Counted from the first letter of the stretch, positions 18,230 to 26,466 are shown. The stretch is DNA of 64,000 nucleotides from JAEUMG01 sp046349315 (GCA_046349315.1 JAXMCQ010000002.1:372001-436000), one strand, 5' to 3'. Notes: generated from the letters alone by a model not told the origin. Made by a program: numbers and translations.

Positions 18230-19012
18230 ATGCCGCTCGCCGGCAGGCATGTGGCGGTGACCGGCGGCTCCGGTGGAGTAGGCAGGCCCTTGGTCGAGGG
18301 ACTGCTCGCCGATGGCGCCTTGGTCACCGTACTCGGCCGGACAGCGCTGCCGGACCGCCCAAGGCTTTCCTGCATAGCCGCGGATTTTTGCACGGATCGG
18401 GGCTTGCAGGAGGCCACGGCCATCCTTGCCGGCATTGGTCCCGATGTTCTCGTACATCTCGCCGGCCAGCAATATTTCGGTCCGTTCGATAGCCAGGCGC
18501 TGGACGACATCATCAGGGCCTATCACATCAACCTGGTGGCGCCCGCCATTCTGACCCGCGCGGTGCTTCCCGCCATGAAGTTTAAGGGCCGGGGGCAGGT
18601 GATCTTCGCTGGATCGGTGTTCGGCGCCATACCCTTCGCCCACTTTGCCGCCTATTCCAGCGCTAAAGCCGGTCTAGCAGCGCTGTCGCTGGCGCTCGAG
18701 CGCGAAAATCGCGGAAGCGGCATTGCATTCACCTGCGTCGTGCCGCGGGCCATTCGCACCGGCATGGCGACAGAGAAGATTCGCCAATTCGCCAAGCTTG
18801 CAAAATTCAAGTTCGACGAGCCCGTGTCGGTGGCAAATCGTCTCCGGCACATCATTCGCAAGGGCGGCGGCAGGCTGGGACCGGGCTTTCCCGAAGCCCT
18901 GTTCATGCGCATTCACGGGCTTTCGCCGTCGCTTGTTTCGATGGGCGTTCATGGAACGAACGCCAAGGCGCGCGCCCTGTTCTCTTCCAAGAGCGCTGCA
19001 GTGAGAGAGTAA
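18230..19012 (+). CDS. Short-chain dehydrogenase/reductase
   Basis: 260-residue classical SDR. NAD(P)-binding TGGSGGVG at 11-18, N101, S129 and Y142-x3-K146 (YSSAK) form the complete catalytic tetrad. The C-terminal extension (RKGGGRLGPGFPEALFMRIHG) resembles SDRs that handle long-chain substrates. It starts 2 bases after the diiron-oxidase gene and ends 6 bases before the next, so it is in the same operon, where it could reduce or oxidise the product of the ligase/oxidase pair. Confidence 0.9.
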   Translation: MPLAGRHVAVTGGSGGVGRPLVEGLLADGALVTVLGRTALPDRPRLSCIAADFCTDRGLQEATAILAGIGPDVLVHLAGQQYFGPFDSQALDDIIRAYHINLVAPAILTRAVLPAMKFKGRGQVIFAGSVFGAIPFAHFAAYSSAKAGLAALSLALERENRGSGIAFTCVVPRAIRTGMATEKIRQFAKLAKFKFDEPVSVANRLRHIIRKGGGRLGPGFPEALFMRIHGLSPSLVSMGVHGTNAKARALFSSKSAAVRE

Positions 19013-19018
19013 TCCGCC

Positions 19019-19675
19019 ATGAGCAAGTTCGTAAGGTATCTACTGGCTTCCGCTGTGATCGCCTGGGGCGGCGGAATCGCACATGCTTCCGACGATCCTG
19101 CAATGGACCGCGACGTTCTCGGCATTGCGCTGAAGTGGGAGCAGATCAAGTTCGAGGAGGACGGGTCGTCGGACCAGTTCGATCATATTGACGCTCTGGC
19201 CAAGGAAGCCGGCCGGCTCGTCGCAAAATATCCAGGCCGGGTTGAGCCGCTGATCTGGCAAGGCATCACCACCAGTGAAGAAGCGGGCATGGCGAGCATG
19301 CTACACGCCATGAGCTATGCCAAATCTGCAAGGTCGATTCTGGAAAAGGCATACGCCGAAGACCCCTCGGCGCTGGATGCCGGCGCGCCCACCAGCCTTG
19401 GCGTTCTTTATTACCGCGTGCCGGGCTTCCCTCTCGGCTTTGGCGACAACAAGAAAGCGCGCGCATTGCTCGAAGAAGCCGTGCGGCGTGCTCCCGACGG
19501 CATGGACGCCAATTACTTCTACGCCGACTTTCTGATGTCTCAGAAGGAATATGCCAAGGCTGACAAAGTGCTGAAACATGCCTTGGAACTCCCGGTGGAT
19601 TCAAAACGCCCGCTGTGGGATGCGAACCGGCGCGGGGTAATCAAGGAGCTGATTGCAAAGGCCGAGTCGCACTGA
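19019..19675 (+). CDS. Exported TPR-like protein
   Basis: 218 residues with a signal peptide (hydrophobic residues 6-23, cleavage near AHA at 21-23) and helical TPR-like repeats from about 60 to 200 (PLIWQGITTSEEAG, ARSILEKAYAEDPSAL, KARALLEEAVRRAPDG, KADKVLKHALELP). It resembles periplasmic TPR scaffold proteins such as the T component of TRAP systems, but no TRAP permease is present. As part of the operon it may sit at the membrane or periplasm and help export or deliver the product; this is inference. Confidence 0.8.
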   Translation: MSKFVRYLLASAVIAWGGGIAHASDDPAMDRDVLGIALKWEQIKFEEDGSSDQFDHIDALAKEAGRLVAKYPGRVEPLIWQGITTSEEAGMASMLHAMSYAKSARSILEKAYAEDPSALDAGAPTSLGVLYYRVPGFPLGFGDNKKARALLEEAVRRAPDGMDANYFYADFLMSQKEYAKADKVLKHALELPVDSKRPLWDANRRGVIKELIAKAESH

Positions 19676-19686
19676 CGCCCGGCCTC

Positions 19687-20325
19687 ATGGTGCAACGGTT
19701 CTGGGATGGTGTCGGCGCACAGCTTAAGACGCCCCGAGGCTATTGGGGCTCGCTTGCCGGTCGGGCGATGCGGTTTGTCAACGCGCGCGTCAATGCTGTT
19801 GCCGTTGAAGCTCTTCGCCTGAGTGCGGGGGAGCACGTGGTTGAAATAGGCTGCGGTCCGGGCCACGCATTGAAGCTATTGTTGGCGTCATCGCCGGATG
19901 CGACCGTGACGGGTATCGATCACTCCGCGGTGATGATCGGGCAGGCGGCGGCGCTTAACGCCAAGGCGTTGCGTGAGGGGCGCCTGACGCTGCTGAGCGG
20001 GGACTTCACGGACCTCCCTTTTGCCAGTCAAACGGTCGATGCGGTGCTGGCGGTCAATGTCGCCTATTTCATGCAGGGCGCTCAGGCTCTTGCCGAAGCG
20101 CGGCGCATATTGCGTCCGGGAGGACGGATCGTCGTCTACGTTACGCACACCCTCTCGATGCGCAGTTGGCGTTTTGCCGGTCCCCATACTCATCGCCTCT
20201 TTGACGAGCACGCCATCGGCGGCATGCTGGCATCGGCGGGATTCCTGCAATCCGAAATCGAGGTTCGCACGGTGGATGCGGGATTCGGGATCAAAGGTCT
20301 CATTGCAAAGGCACGGATGACATGA
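19687..20325 (+). CDS. Class I SAM-dependent methyltransferase
   Basis: 212 residues from ATG 19687, 11 bases after the TPR gene. Motif I VVEIGCGPG is at 51-59, the acidic post-I residue in VTGIDHSAVM, and LRPGGRIVVYVT is the typical motif III of UbiE/Coq5-like methyltransferases. Last gene of the operon that begins at 15365. The methyl acceptor is unknown; O- or C-methylation of a small product or a lipid is the usual role. Confidence 0.9.
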   Translation: MVQRFWDGVGAQLKTPRGYWGSLAGRAMRFVNARVNAVAVEALRLSAGEHVVEIGCGPGHALKLLLASSPDATVTGIDHSAVMIGQAAALNAKALREGRLTLLSGDFTDLPFASQTVDAVLAVNVAYFMQGAQALAEARRILRPGGRIVVYVTHTLSMRSWRFAGPHTHRLFDEHAIGGMLASAGFLQSEIEVRTVDAGFGIKGLIAKARMT

Positions 20326-20462
20326 GTTCGGATAACTGGGTTGTATCATCTTGTCGCCGCAGCGAAAGAATTGGCGTCAATCGGGCTTCGGCCTCTCGGC
20401 AGGTTTGTTTGCGGCGGCCAAGGGTGCTAGTTTGAGCCGGGGCATGACTTGGAGGTAGTTGG

Positions 20463-20750
20463 ATGGAACTCTTCGCCATTCGTCGACGCAGTGCCTGGGC
20501 AGACTCGAAGGCTTTGGAAGCCGCTGCCGCCAAATCCAGCAAGATCGGCAATGAAGATATGCCGGACAGGGTCAAATGGATCCGCAGCTATGTTGTCAAG
20601 GAAGACGACGGCAAGCTGGGTACCATTTGCATCTATGAGGCGAAGGACGCGGAATCGCTCCGTGAACACGCGCGGCGTGTCGGCATGCCGGGCGATGACA
20701 TCAGCCCCATTGCAACGACGGTCGTGGTGCGGGACGATCCCAAGAAATAG
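20463..20750 (+). CDS. DUF4242-domain protein
   Basis: 95 residues, ferredoxin-like alpha+beta single domain matching DUF4242 (a family that includes a nickel-binding Streptomyces protein, SCO4226). It begins MELFAIRRRSAWADSKALE and has KWIRSYVVKEDDGKLGTICIYEA and AESLREHARRVGMPGDDI, the family's C-terminal block. It is soluble and has no partner gene; metal binding is known only for a relative. GGAGGTAGTTGG precedes the ATG. A hairpin terminator follows. Confidence 0.85.
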   Translation: MELFAIRRRSAWADSKALEAAAAKSSKIGNEDMPDRVKWIRSYVVKEDDGKLGTICIYEAKDAESLREHARRVGMPGDDISPIATTVVVRDDPKK

Positions 20751-20765
20751 GCGCAACCGCGCCTT

Positions 20766-20792
20766 GAATCCCGGTCGGAGACGGCCGGGATT
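20766..20792 (+). terminator. Hairpin after DUF4242 gene
   Basis: AATCCCGG and CCGGGATT form an 8-bp stem 16 bases after the DUF4242 stop. It is followed by TTCTAGTAGG rather than a T-run, so termination strength is uncertain; it also lies just past the stop of the small leftward gene and could serve both strands. Confidence 0.45.
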
Positions 20793-20930
20793 CTAGTAGG
20801 GCGATACCGAGCGGCTTACGGCGACCAGCCAATTGAAATAGATCAGGCCAACAAGCGCCAAGCCAAGGGCCGCGCCCACGATCAACAGGTCGGCCCGTAC
20901 ATTCCGAACCCGCGCAAGGAATATTGACAT
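20793..20930 (-). CDS. Small single-TM membrane protein (45 aa), tentative
   Basis: ATG 20930 opens a 45-residue frame: a basic N-terminus (MSIFLARVRNVRADL), one hydrophobic helix (LLIVGAALGLALVGLIYF, about 15-32) and a short polar tail ending SVSPY. The charge arrangement is that of a real N-in small membrane protein. The ribosome-binding site is weak. No family recognised. A second, even smaller membrane peptide frame lies 170 bases upstream on the same strand. Confidence 0.45.
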   Translation of the reverse strand: MSIFLARVRNVRADLLIVGAALGLALVGLIYFNWLVAVSRSVSPY

Positions 20931-21098
20931 CACTGAACTCACCACTTCATTGTCAAAGGGGTAAGTATAACAAGAGTAATATTACAGCATTATAACGGTC
21001 GCGAATCCGGGCTGGGACGCAGCCGAAGCGCCTGAGAAGCGCGTTTGCACCTATAAACCTATAATATGTTTGCGAGAAGCAGGAGCTTAAAAGTTTGC

Positions 21099-21197
21099 TC
21101 AACTGAGCAATCGAAAAAGTGCCCGCGCTATCCCGCTCCAAAACAGAACCAGGCAGAACCCCAAGGCCAGCCAGAACGGCAGTACTTCATCCCGCAT
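21099..21197 (-). CDS. Very small membrane peptide (32 aa), tentative
   Basis: ATG 21197, with GGGGAG about 7 bases upstream on the coding strand, opens MRDEVLPFWLALGFCLVLFW and ends after LLS at 21099. It is a single hydrophobic helix of about 18 residues followed by a short basic end. Good Shine-Dalgarno and helix make it plausible, but 32 residues is too short to be sure. Confidence 0.38.
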   Translation of the reverse strand: MRDEVLPFWLALGFCLVLFWSGIARALFRLLS

Positions 21198-21480
21198 AAC
21201 GCAGTCTCCCCTTGCGTCCCGCGATAAGGAGTGTCGGCCGGCTGTGGCTGTTCCGAGTCTCAATTGTGACGCTTGATGTCGTACTTAACGGATGGTTTCT
21301 GGGCGATTCGCGCGAGTGCCCTCGGCTGTTACATCTTCGCTTGTTGCGCCTTGGCCCTTAAAGCCCGAGGATTGAGTTGCGGTGAGGCCGGTGAGGCAGC
21401 CCAAGGGAGCGCAATCGTCCCGGGAGGGGGCGGCACAGTCTTGCGCCGCAGGCCCATCCCGGTCGTTCTCTGCAGGATGC
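21198..21480. other. Intergenic region without a supported gene
   Basis: 283 bases between a tentative 32-residue peptide and an exported protein. An open frame on the + strand from 21273 runs into the opposite-strand gene and has shadow-like composition (arginine- and serine-rich). No RNA gene or repeat is evident. Confidence 0.5.
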
Positions 21481-21987
21481 TTAGGATTTGGCGAGCGTGC
21501 CTTCGTAGAGATAGTGCGGCGCTCCCTCTCCGTACATCACGTCGTAGAAGCGCATCACGCCGACAAGCCCGTCGCCAGAGATATAGTGGATGCAGCCGCC
21601 GGCGATTTCTTTTTCGGCGGCCGGCGCTGGGCAAGATCCCGAAGGAAAGACGCCGTTGAAAGTATATTGCGTGTCGAACTTGGCGTCCTTACCGTCGAGC
21701 GTGCCCGAGAACTCCTCGCGGCCGATTTCGGTATAGAGCGCAAAGCCATTCATCTCCTGACAGTTGAAATGGCTGACGAAGGCCGACCAGCAGCCGCTCA
21801 GACTGCCCTTCATTTCCATCGAGTAACTGGCCTTCTTGGCAGCGCCGCAGTCGGAAGGCTTGCTGTCTCCCGACACTGCGACGACGGTCCCGGCGGAGAA
21901 ACTCGGACTTGCCCCCGCCAGAGCACCTGCGGCAGTCAGTGCCAATGCCTTGCAAATGTAGCCAAATGTTCCGCTTCTCATTCTCAT
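21481..21987 (-). CDS. Exported protein of unknown function
   Basis: 168 residues from ATG 21987, preceded by AGGAGG at six bases. Signal peptide up to about residue 32 (ALTAAGALAGASPSFSA). The mature part has six cysteines (SDCGAAKK, SGCWSAF, FNCQEMN, SGSCPAP, GGCIHYI), suggesting disulfide bonds in the periplasm or outside the cell. It ends in beta-rich HYLYEGTLAKS. No family recognised. A 10-bp palindrome sits 32 bases upstream of its start. Confidence 0.72.
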   Translation of the reverse strand: MRMRSGTFGYICKALALTAAGALAGASPSFSAGTVVAVSGDSKPSDCGAAKKASYSMEMKGSLSGCWSAFVSHFNCQEMNGFALYTEIGREEFSGTLDGKDAKFDTQYTFNGVFPSGSCPAPAAEKEIAGGCIHYISGDGLVGVMRFYDVMYGEGAPHYLYEGTLAKS

Positions 21988-22018
21988 GATCAACCTCCTA
22001 GGCCGAAAGAGAAATCAA

Positions 22019-22041
22019 GCTCCGGGAACCGTTCCCGGAGC
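22019..22041 (-). terminator. 10-bp palindrome, probable terminator
   Basis: GCTCCGGGAA and TTCCCGGAGC pair perfectly around a 3-base loop. Read leftward, the hairpin is followed by TTGATTTCTCTTT, a T-rich tract, so it can terminate transcription of the leftward gene at 22201-22470. It could alternatively be an operator for the exported gene just downstream. Confidence 0.5.
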
Positions 22042-22200
22042 CTGCCGAACTCGGCTTCAGTCCGCGAACGACTTTACTTTATCACAGACCGCTGCCTGGG
22101 GCCACGATCACATGAACGGATCATGCTGGCGAAGATCCCGGGGGGTGATACTCGACAATGTGGAAGGCGGGCGCGAATCGCGCTTTCAAAGCCGGATCGA

Positions 22201-22470
22201 TTAGTCCGGCATGACAACTATTGGAGCCGACCGCCGTCGCCTGGTCCGCCTCAGCGAGAGGTTCATTTGAGCCGCTTTGGCGTAAATCGCATCTTCGGTA
22301 CGACCGAGCTTCTCTCCGATGGCGGGCCCGGAAATGTTCGCTTTCACCATCTGCCTGATGACTTCCAATTCCTCAGGGGCCCACGACGCGCCGTGGTTCT
22401 TCGGTGGCTTAGCTCTCTTCGGGGGGTTCGTTATCTTCGGTTTCTTCGATTTCTTCGGTTTTCTCGCCAT
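22201..22470 (-). CDS. Small basic HTH/SANT-like protein
   Basis: 89 residues from ATG 22470, which has AAGGAGGTCCCA directly upstream, a very strong Shine-Dalgarno that rules out the longer frame to 22533. A lysine/proline-rich N-terminus (MARKPKKSKKPKITNPPKR) precedes a Myb/SANT or GcrA-like helix-turn-helix (SWAPEELEVIRQMVKANIS then GPAIGEKLGRTEDAIYAKA), with an arginine-rich end. It is probably a DNA-binding protein; targets unknown. Similar short proteins occur across Rhizobiales. Confidence 0.75.
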   Translation of the reverse strand: MARKPKKSKKPKITNPPKRAKPPKNHGASWAPEELEVIRQMVKANISGPAIGEKLGRTEDAIYAKAAQMNLSLRRTRRRRSAPIVVMPD

Positions 22471-22567
22471 TGGGACCTCCTTCCCTCTCGCTACAAGCAC
22501 TCTTGCCTGACGTAATGAGTCTGGCAAGATCATCCGCGTCGCGCTGGTGCCTCAATAACAGGGGGCG

Positions 22568-22888
22568 TCAGTGTCGGGTGGTGGGCTCTGCTTCGAGAGG
22601 AGGGTTAAGTGACCGGTCTAACCTCTTTGTAAGGACATCCAGCTTCTTCGAACAAGCCTTCATCCGCTTTTTGTATTCGGACTCAAATTCTGGGGTTCGC
22701 TCATTGGCTGGTGTATCTCTTTTCAGAGCTTCAAGTTCTTTCAACTCACCAAATGCGGCTTCCATCTCGGGAAGAATGTCATCCAGCACAGGAGGGGGCT
22801 GCGCGAGGTATCTCATGGCGTCAAACAGAAGCTCGTCGTAGATTTCGCGACGGGTTTTCCGCTTCTGGGACAAGATTTTGCCCTTCAT
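22568..22888 (-). CDS. Hypothetical helical protein
   Basis: 106 residues, highly charged and helical (PEMEAAFGELKELEALKRD, EYKKRMKACSKKLDVLTKR), likely a coiled coil. It begins MKGKILSQKRKTRREIYDE six bases downstream of the tRNA-Gln 3' end, so it may be cotranscribed with the tRNA or be an accessory gene next to a tRNA. No family recognised; composition looks like coding sequence rather than shadow. Confidence 0.55.
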   Translation of the reverse strand: MKGKILSQKRKTRREIYDELLFDAMRYLAQPPPVLDDILPEMEAAFGELKELEALKRDTPANERTPEFESEYKKRMKACSKKLDVLTKRLDRSLNPPLEAEPTTRH

Positions 22889-22894
22889 TTCGGT

Positions 22895-22969
22895 TGGCTG
22901 GGGCGGGAGGGATCGAACCTCCGAATGGCGGAATCAAAATCCGCTGCCTTACCGCTTGGCTACGCCCCA
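22895..22969 (-). tRNA. tRNA-Gln (TTG)
   Basis: Cloverleaf on the minus strand: acceptor TGGGGCG (22969-22963) pairs with CGCCCCA, the anticodon loop in GCGGATTTTGATTCCGC shows TTG for glutamine, the T-arm is GGAGGTTCGATCCCTCC and a genomic CCA end is present at 22897-22895. About 75 bases. Confidence 0.96.
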
Positions 22970-23032
22970 TCGCTTCGGCGGGCTGGGTATAGCGGCTTGA
23001 TTGCCCCCCTGCAATCGCCTGAAGCCGGCCGG

Positions 23033-24028
23033 TCAGGACAGGGTTTCCAGCCATTTGCTGGGGCTTTCCCCCTTAACCCTGAGGAATTCGCGGTTGAAAT
23101 TGGATTTCGTGTTGAAGCCGCTCGCCAGCATCGCCTCCGTGACCGATTTGCCCTCGCTGATCAGCCCGCAGGCATGCTCGATACGATGGCGATTGATGTA
23201 GCGCGAGACATTCTCGCCCTTGACCCGGTTGATGGCGCTTGAAAGCTGCTTCGCCGGCACGGTCAATTTCCGGGCGAGGCGGGCAAGCGTGAGATCGGGG
23301 TCGAGAAACGGCTTTTGCGCCGCGACGTAGTCATCGAGTCTCACGACCATCGACTGCTGCCTTTCGCTGTCCTCGGGCGATGGGCTGGCGTCGTCCGCCG
23401 GGTCGTCGCGTTTGCCTTCGGTGGCCGGGGAAAGACTAAGCGCGCCAAGGGCGAGCAATGTGAGCGACGAGACGAGGCTCGGCACCCACAGCAGCACACC
23501 CGTTTCCCCGCGGGCCAGGTAATAGGCGATCAGAACGTCGGAGGCGGCCGAGACAATCAGGGAGAGGGCGACGATCCGCCACGCGAGGAGCGGCCGGCTA
23601 CCGCTTTCGAGGCGGCTATGCGGCAGGCTGTCTTCGCCGCGTCCCAGCCGCAGCAACATGGCGACGCCGTAACCTGCGAATAGCGCCGGAATTAAAATGT
23701 CGAGCAGAAGCGGCTGGAGCAGAAGACACAAGAGCGCCAGCACGAAACCGGCCGAATGGATGACGATGTCGTATTCCCCTGTAGCGCCGCCCGCTGCTTG
23801 ACGAAAGGCCAGCCACGCGACCGCCGGAATGACGCTCGCCAGTAGGGGCTGCAAGAGCCGCAGTTCCGCGACGCCGTAATACTGGACCAGCGAAACTATG
23901 ACGCCTTGCAAGGCGCAAATAGCGATCAGCGCCAAAAGCGTTGCGTGGGTTTCCCGCGTCGCCATGCGATGCGCCAGGAACGCGAACAACACCAGCGCGA
24001 TGATCAGGGGTATCGGCAGGACAGGCAT
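23033..24028 (-). CDS. Membrane-anchored AraC-family transcriptional regulator
   Basis: 331 residues: about seven hydrophobic helices from 1 to 205 (LPIPLIIALVLFAFLAHRM, LLALIAICALQGVIVSLVQ, LLDILIPALFAGYGVAMLL), a linker with acidic residues near 215-235, then an AraC/XylS domain at about 235-331 (LTLARLARKLTVPAKQLSS, SRYINRHRIEHACGLI, LASGFNTKSNFNREFLRVKG). Membrane-tethered AraC regulators of this type are widespread but mostly uncharacterised. Divergent from the exported hydrolase gene 110 bases away, which may be its target (inference). Confidence 0.92.
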   Translation of the reverse strand: MPVLPIPLIIALVLFAFLAHRMATRETHATLLALIAICALQGVIVSLVQYYGVAELRLLQPLLASVIPAVAWLAFRQAAGGATGEYDIVIHSAGFVLALLCLLLQPLLLDILIPALFAGYGVAMLLRLGRGEDSLPHSRLESGSRPLLAWRIVALSLIVSAASDVLIAYYLARGETGVLLWVPSLVSSLTLLALGALSLSPATEGKRDDPADDASPSPEDSERQQSMVVRLDDYVAAQKPFLDPDLTLARLARKLTVPAKQLSSAINRVKGENVSRYINRHRIEHACGLISEGKSVTEAMLASGFNTKSNFNREFLRVKGESPSKWLETLS

Positions 24029-24137
24029 TTCTACCTCCTAGAACCGGTTTTGCATGACCTCAATCCGGTTTGAGGGCGCCCTCCGCCGAAATCCATGGCT
24101 GAAAAAGGCGAGGTAACCCGCTGAAAGGAGACTTCCC

Positions 24138-25160
24138 ATGAAACACCTGCTCGCCGCCCTGGCGGTCATGATGTCCGTGTCCGCCGCCCTCGCCGCGGAC
24201 CGCGTCGGCATGACCGCCATCAATATCCCCGCGGCCCACCACGACCGGCCCGTGAAAACCCTGGTCTTCTTTCCCGCCGAGGGCGGCACGGAAACCGTGA
24301 TTGGCGATAACCCGGTCTTCTTCGGCACCACCCTGCGCGAGCATGCAGAAGGCCTGCCGGGCAAATACCCGGTGATCCTCATGTCGCATGGCTGGGGCGG
24401 CAACGCGGTCAGGATGGCCTGGCTGGAAGCAGGGCTCGCGGCAAGGGGCGCTATCGTCGTGGCGGTCAACCATCCCAACAGCACCACCGGAGATATTCAG
24501 TATCAGAGCGCCCTCAACCATTGGACACGGGCGGAGGATTTATCGGTGGCGCTCGACTATGTGCTGAAGGATGCGGCATTGGGGCCAATGATTGACCCCG
24601 CCCGCATTTACGCGGCCGGCTTCTCCTATGGTGGCTGGACGGCGCTCTCCATGGCCGGAGTGCGGGGGCGGCGTGCGGGTTTTGAGGCCTATTGCAAGGC
24701 GGCCGGTGATGGTTCTGACTTCTGCCGTATGTTGAAGAAGCAAGGGGTGGAAATCGCGGCGATTGATGGGGCCAAATATGAGGCTTCATACAAAGATAAT
24801 CGCATTGCCGCTGTGGCCGCCATCGAGCCGGGTCTGACCTGGGACCTGACACCAAGCGATGTAACGGATCTCGATGTGCCGGTTCTTCTGATTGGTCTTG
24901 GCCAGGGCAAGGACCGGCTGGAGGCCACCGATACAAGCAAGACGGGCAACAATTTCGAGGCGTTGCTTCCGGCGGCTAGGGTGGAGGTCATCGCACCCGC
25001 CAACCACTTCACGGCCTTGGGACTGTGCAAGCCTATGGGCGCGGCACTACTGGCCGAAGAGAATGACGACCCCGTTTGCACCGATCCGCCGGGAACCGAT
25101 CGCAAGGCCGTGCTCGAAAAAATCATCGAGCTCCTGGTCAGCCACTTCAACCTGAACTGA
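24138..25160 (+). CDS. Exported alpha/beta hydrolase (dienelactone/PAF-AH-like)
   Basis: 340 residues with a signal peptide (MKHLLAALAVMMSVSAALA). The nucleophile elbow GFSYGGWTALS around Ser 161 marks an alpha/beta hydrolase; LMSHGWGGNAVRMAWL gives the oxyanion region and PANHFTAL the likely catalytic histidine. The type resembles platelet-activating-factor acetylhydrolase and dienelactone hydrolases. It has AAGGAGACTTCCC as Shine-Dalgarno, a clean terminator after the stop, and is divergent from the membrane AraC gene. Confidence 0.88.
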   Translation: MKHLLAALAVMMSVSAALAADRVGMTAINIPAAHHDRPVKTLVFFPAEGGTETVIGDNPVFFGTTLREHAEGLPGKYPVILMSHGWGGNAVRMAWLEAGLAARGAIVVAVNHPNSTTGDIQYQSALNHWTRAEDLSVALDYVLKDAALGPMIDPARIYAAGFSYGGWTALSMAGVRGRRAGFEAYCKAAGDGSDFCRMLKKQGVEIAAIDGAKYEASYKDNRIAAVAAIEPGLTWDLTPSDVTDLDVPVLLIGLGQGKDRLEATDTSKTGNNFEALLPAARVEVIAPANHFTALGLCKPMGAALLAEENDDPVCTDPPGTDRKAVLEKIIELLVSHFNLN

Positions 25161-25165
25161 GAGAG

Positions 25166-25191
25166 AAGGGCGGCTGCCAGGCCGCCCTTTT
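25166..25191 (+). terminator. Rho-independent terminator
   Basis: AAGGGCGGC and GCCGCCCTT form a 9-bp stem with a 6-base loop, followed by TT and CATTG, five bases after the hydrolase stop. It can also act on the convergent exported gene whose stop is at 25200. Confidence 0.82.
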
Positions 25192-25199
25192 CATTGCGA

Positions 25200-25640
25200 T
25201 CAAGGCACCAACGTATAGATGAAATCATACTCCGTGCCCTTCTCGTCGCGGGAATGGAGCTTCATCTCGCCGGTCTTGCCGGCATAGGCACCAGTTCCGC
25301 CGGTCACCGCCAGCATCGAATCCTTACCATCAAGGAACGGGCCTTCGACCGTGATCTGGCCGTCATCGAGTGACAAGGTCCAGAAGCACTCCCAGGCCTT
25401 GCCGGCGACCGTGCGGATGCACCAGCCATTGTCGCTACCCAATAACTTGGTGTTTTGGGCATCGTAGATTTCATTCTGGAAAGTGAGGAGATCGCCCGGA
25501 CTGTCGCCGGAAGCACCGAGATCGGTAACGGCATCTGTTGTGGCGCGCTCGACGAGCGTCAGGTTCTGTGCCGCGCTTGCAGCGACGGGCACGATCGTCA
25601 GAGCGAGGAAAGCGGTGAGGGCGAGGCGAAGTCCAGACAT
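25200..25640 (-). CDS. Exported protein with allene-oxide-cyclase-like barrel
   Basis: 146 residues with signal peptide (MSGLRLALTAFLALTIVPVAASA) and AGGAGG five bases before ATG. The mature part reads like a dirigent/allene-oxide-cyclase beta-barrel: LTFQNEIYDAQNTK, GWCIRTVAGKAWECFWTL, GQITVEGPF, VTGGTGAYAGKTGEM. The VTGGTGAYAG block is typical of that barrel. Function in bacteria is unknown; two cysteines may form a disulfide. Confidence 0.8.
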   Translation of the reverse strand: MSGLRLALTAFLALTIVPVAASAAQNLTLVERATTDAVTDLGASGDSPGDLLTFQNEIYDAQNTKLLGSDNGWCIRTVAGKAWECFWTLSLDDGQITVEGPFLDGKDSMLAVTGGTGAYAGKTGEMKLHSRDEKGTEYDFIYTLVP

Positions 25641-25704
25641 TACATCCTCCTATAATCCGTCGGTATGAGACGGCACCGCGATCCTAGCTCACCCAATGTC
25701 AGTA

Positions 25705-26466
25705 TCAAAGCGGCCACAGCACGCCGATCAGAGCGATCACGGCATAGTTGAAGCCTGCGAAGGCGAAGAACGCCGCCGGTCCACGCCAGGAATAGCCGAC
25801 GGCTTCTTTGCGCTCCGGCCTGTATCCACTGATCAAGGGCGCGCCGATAAGCAGGGCAAGCACGATGCCGGATACGACATCGAGTATGAAATGCTGCTTC
25901 ACCAGGAGAACCGCGATCGCCACCATCGGCACGCTTAATCCAAGTATCAGCCCCATCAGGCGCGAGGCCTTCCATGCCGCAAGCGCGGCAAGCGTGACGA
26001 GCGCGAGATGCAATGATGGAAAGGCATTGGCCGAAGGATCGACCTGATAGAGCACGGCCACCATGCGATCCGAGAATTGCGCGATGACGAGCGTCGCCTG
26101 TGCTCTCAGACCCATCGCGCTTACCGGATAGATGAGAAAGACAAGGCACGCGATCGCGATGGTGAGCGCATAGGCGAGGATGGCGCGGCGATAGAGGCCT
26201 TGCGATTTGACGAGAAAGAGCGGTGCGACGGCTGCCGGGATCACCCAGATATAGATCCACACCCACGTCGCCTCGAAGGGAAGTGCAAGATCAAGCGGAA
26301 GTGCCAGATCATGCACCCGCCCAGGATCGGTGAGGTACCCAATGCCGAAATACCCGCTGCCGAAAAGCGCGAGCAGGCTGAGCGCAAGAAGAGCTTTCTC
26401 ACGAAAATGAGGCGCGCCCTCCCCCTTGTGGGGAGGGTAGGGGTGGGGGTCGCGCCGACGGCTCAT
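25705..26466 (-). CDS. PAP2-family membrane phosphatase / inositol-phosphorylceramide-synthase-like
   Basis: Inner-membrane protein of 253 residues with about six hydrophobic helices. PAP2 catalytic motifs are visible as FPSLHLALVTLA (around residue 156) and KQHFILDVVSG (around 206), the two histidine-bearing segments of the family. The only plausible start codons, ATG 26466 and 26508, lie within palindromic repeats, so its N-terminus (SRRRDPHPYPPHKGEG) is translated repeat sequence; the natural start may have been displaced by the repeat. Downstream of xfp on the same strand. Confidence 0.8.
   Translation of the reverse strand: MSRRRDPHPYPPHKGEGAPHFREKALLALSLLALFGSGYFGIGYLTDPGRVHDLALPLDLALPFEATWVWIYIWVIPAAVAPLFLVKSQGLYRRAILAYALTIAIACLVFLIYPVSAMGLRAQATLVIAQFSDRMVAVLYQVDPSANAFPSLHLALVTLAALAAWKASRLMGLILGLSVPMVAIAVLLVKQHFILDVVSGIVLALLIGAPLISGYRPERKEAVGYSWRGPAAFFAFAGFNYAVIALIGVLWPL

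Noticed and set aside
20953..21141. 62-codon minus-strand frame
   Set aside because: No ribosome-binding site and no protein-like pattern; overlaps the better 32-codon membrane peptide frame.
21382..22515. A 377-codon + strand open frame spanning three minus-strand features
   Set aside because: Two opposite genes have strong Shine-Dalgarno sequences and protein-like composition; this frame has neither.
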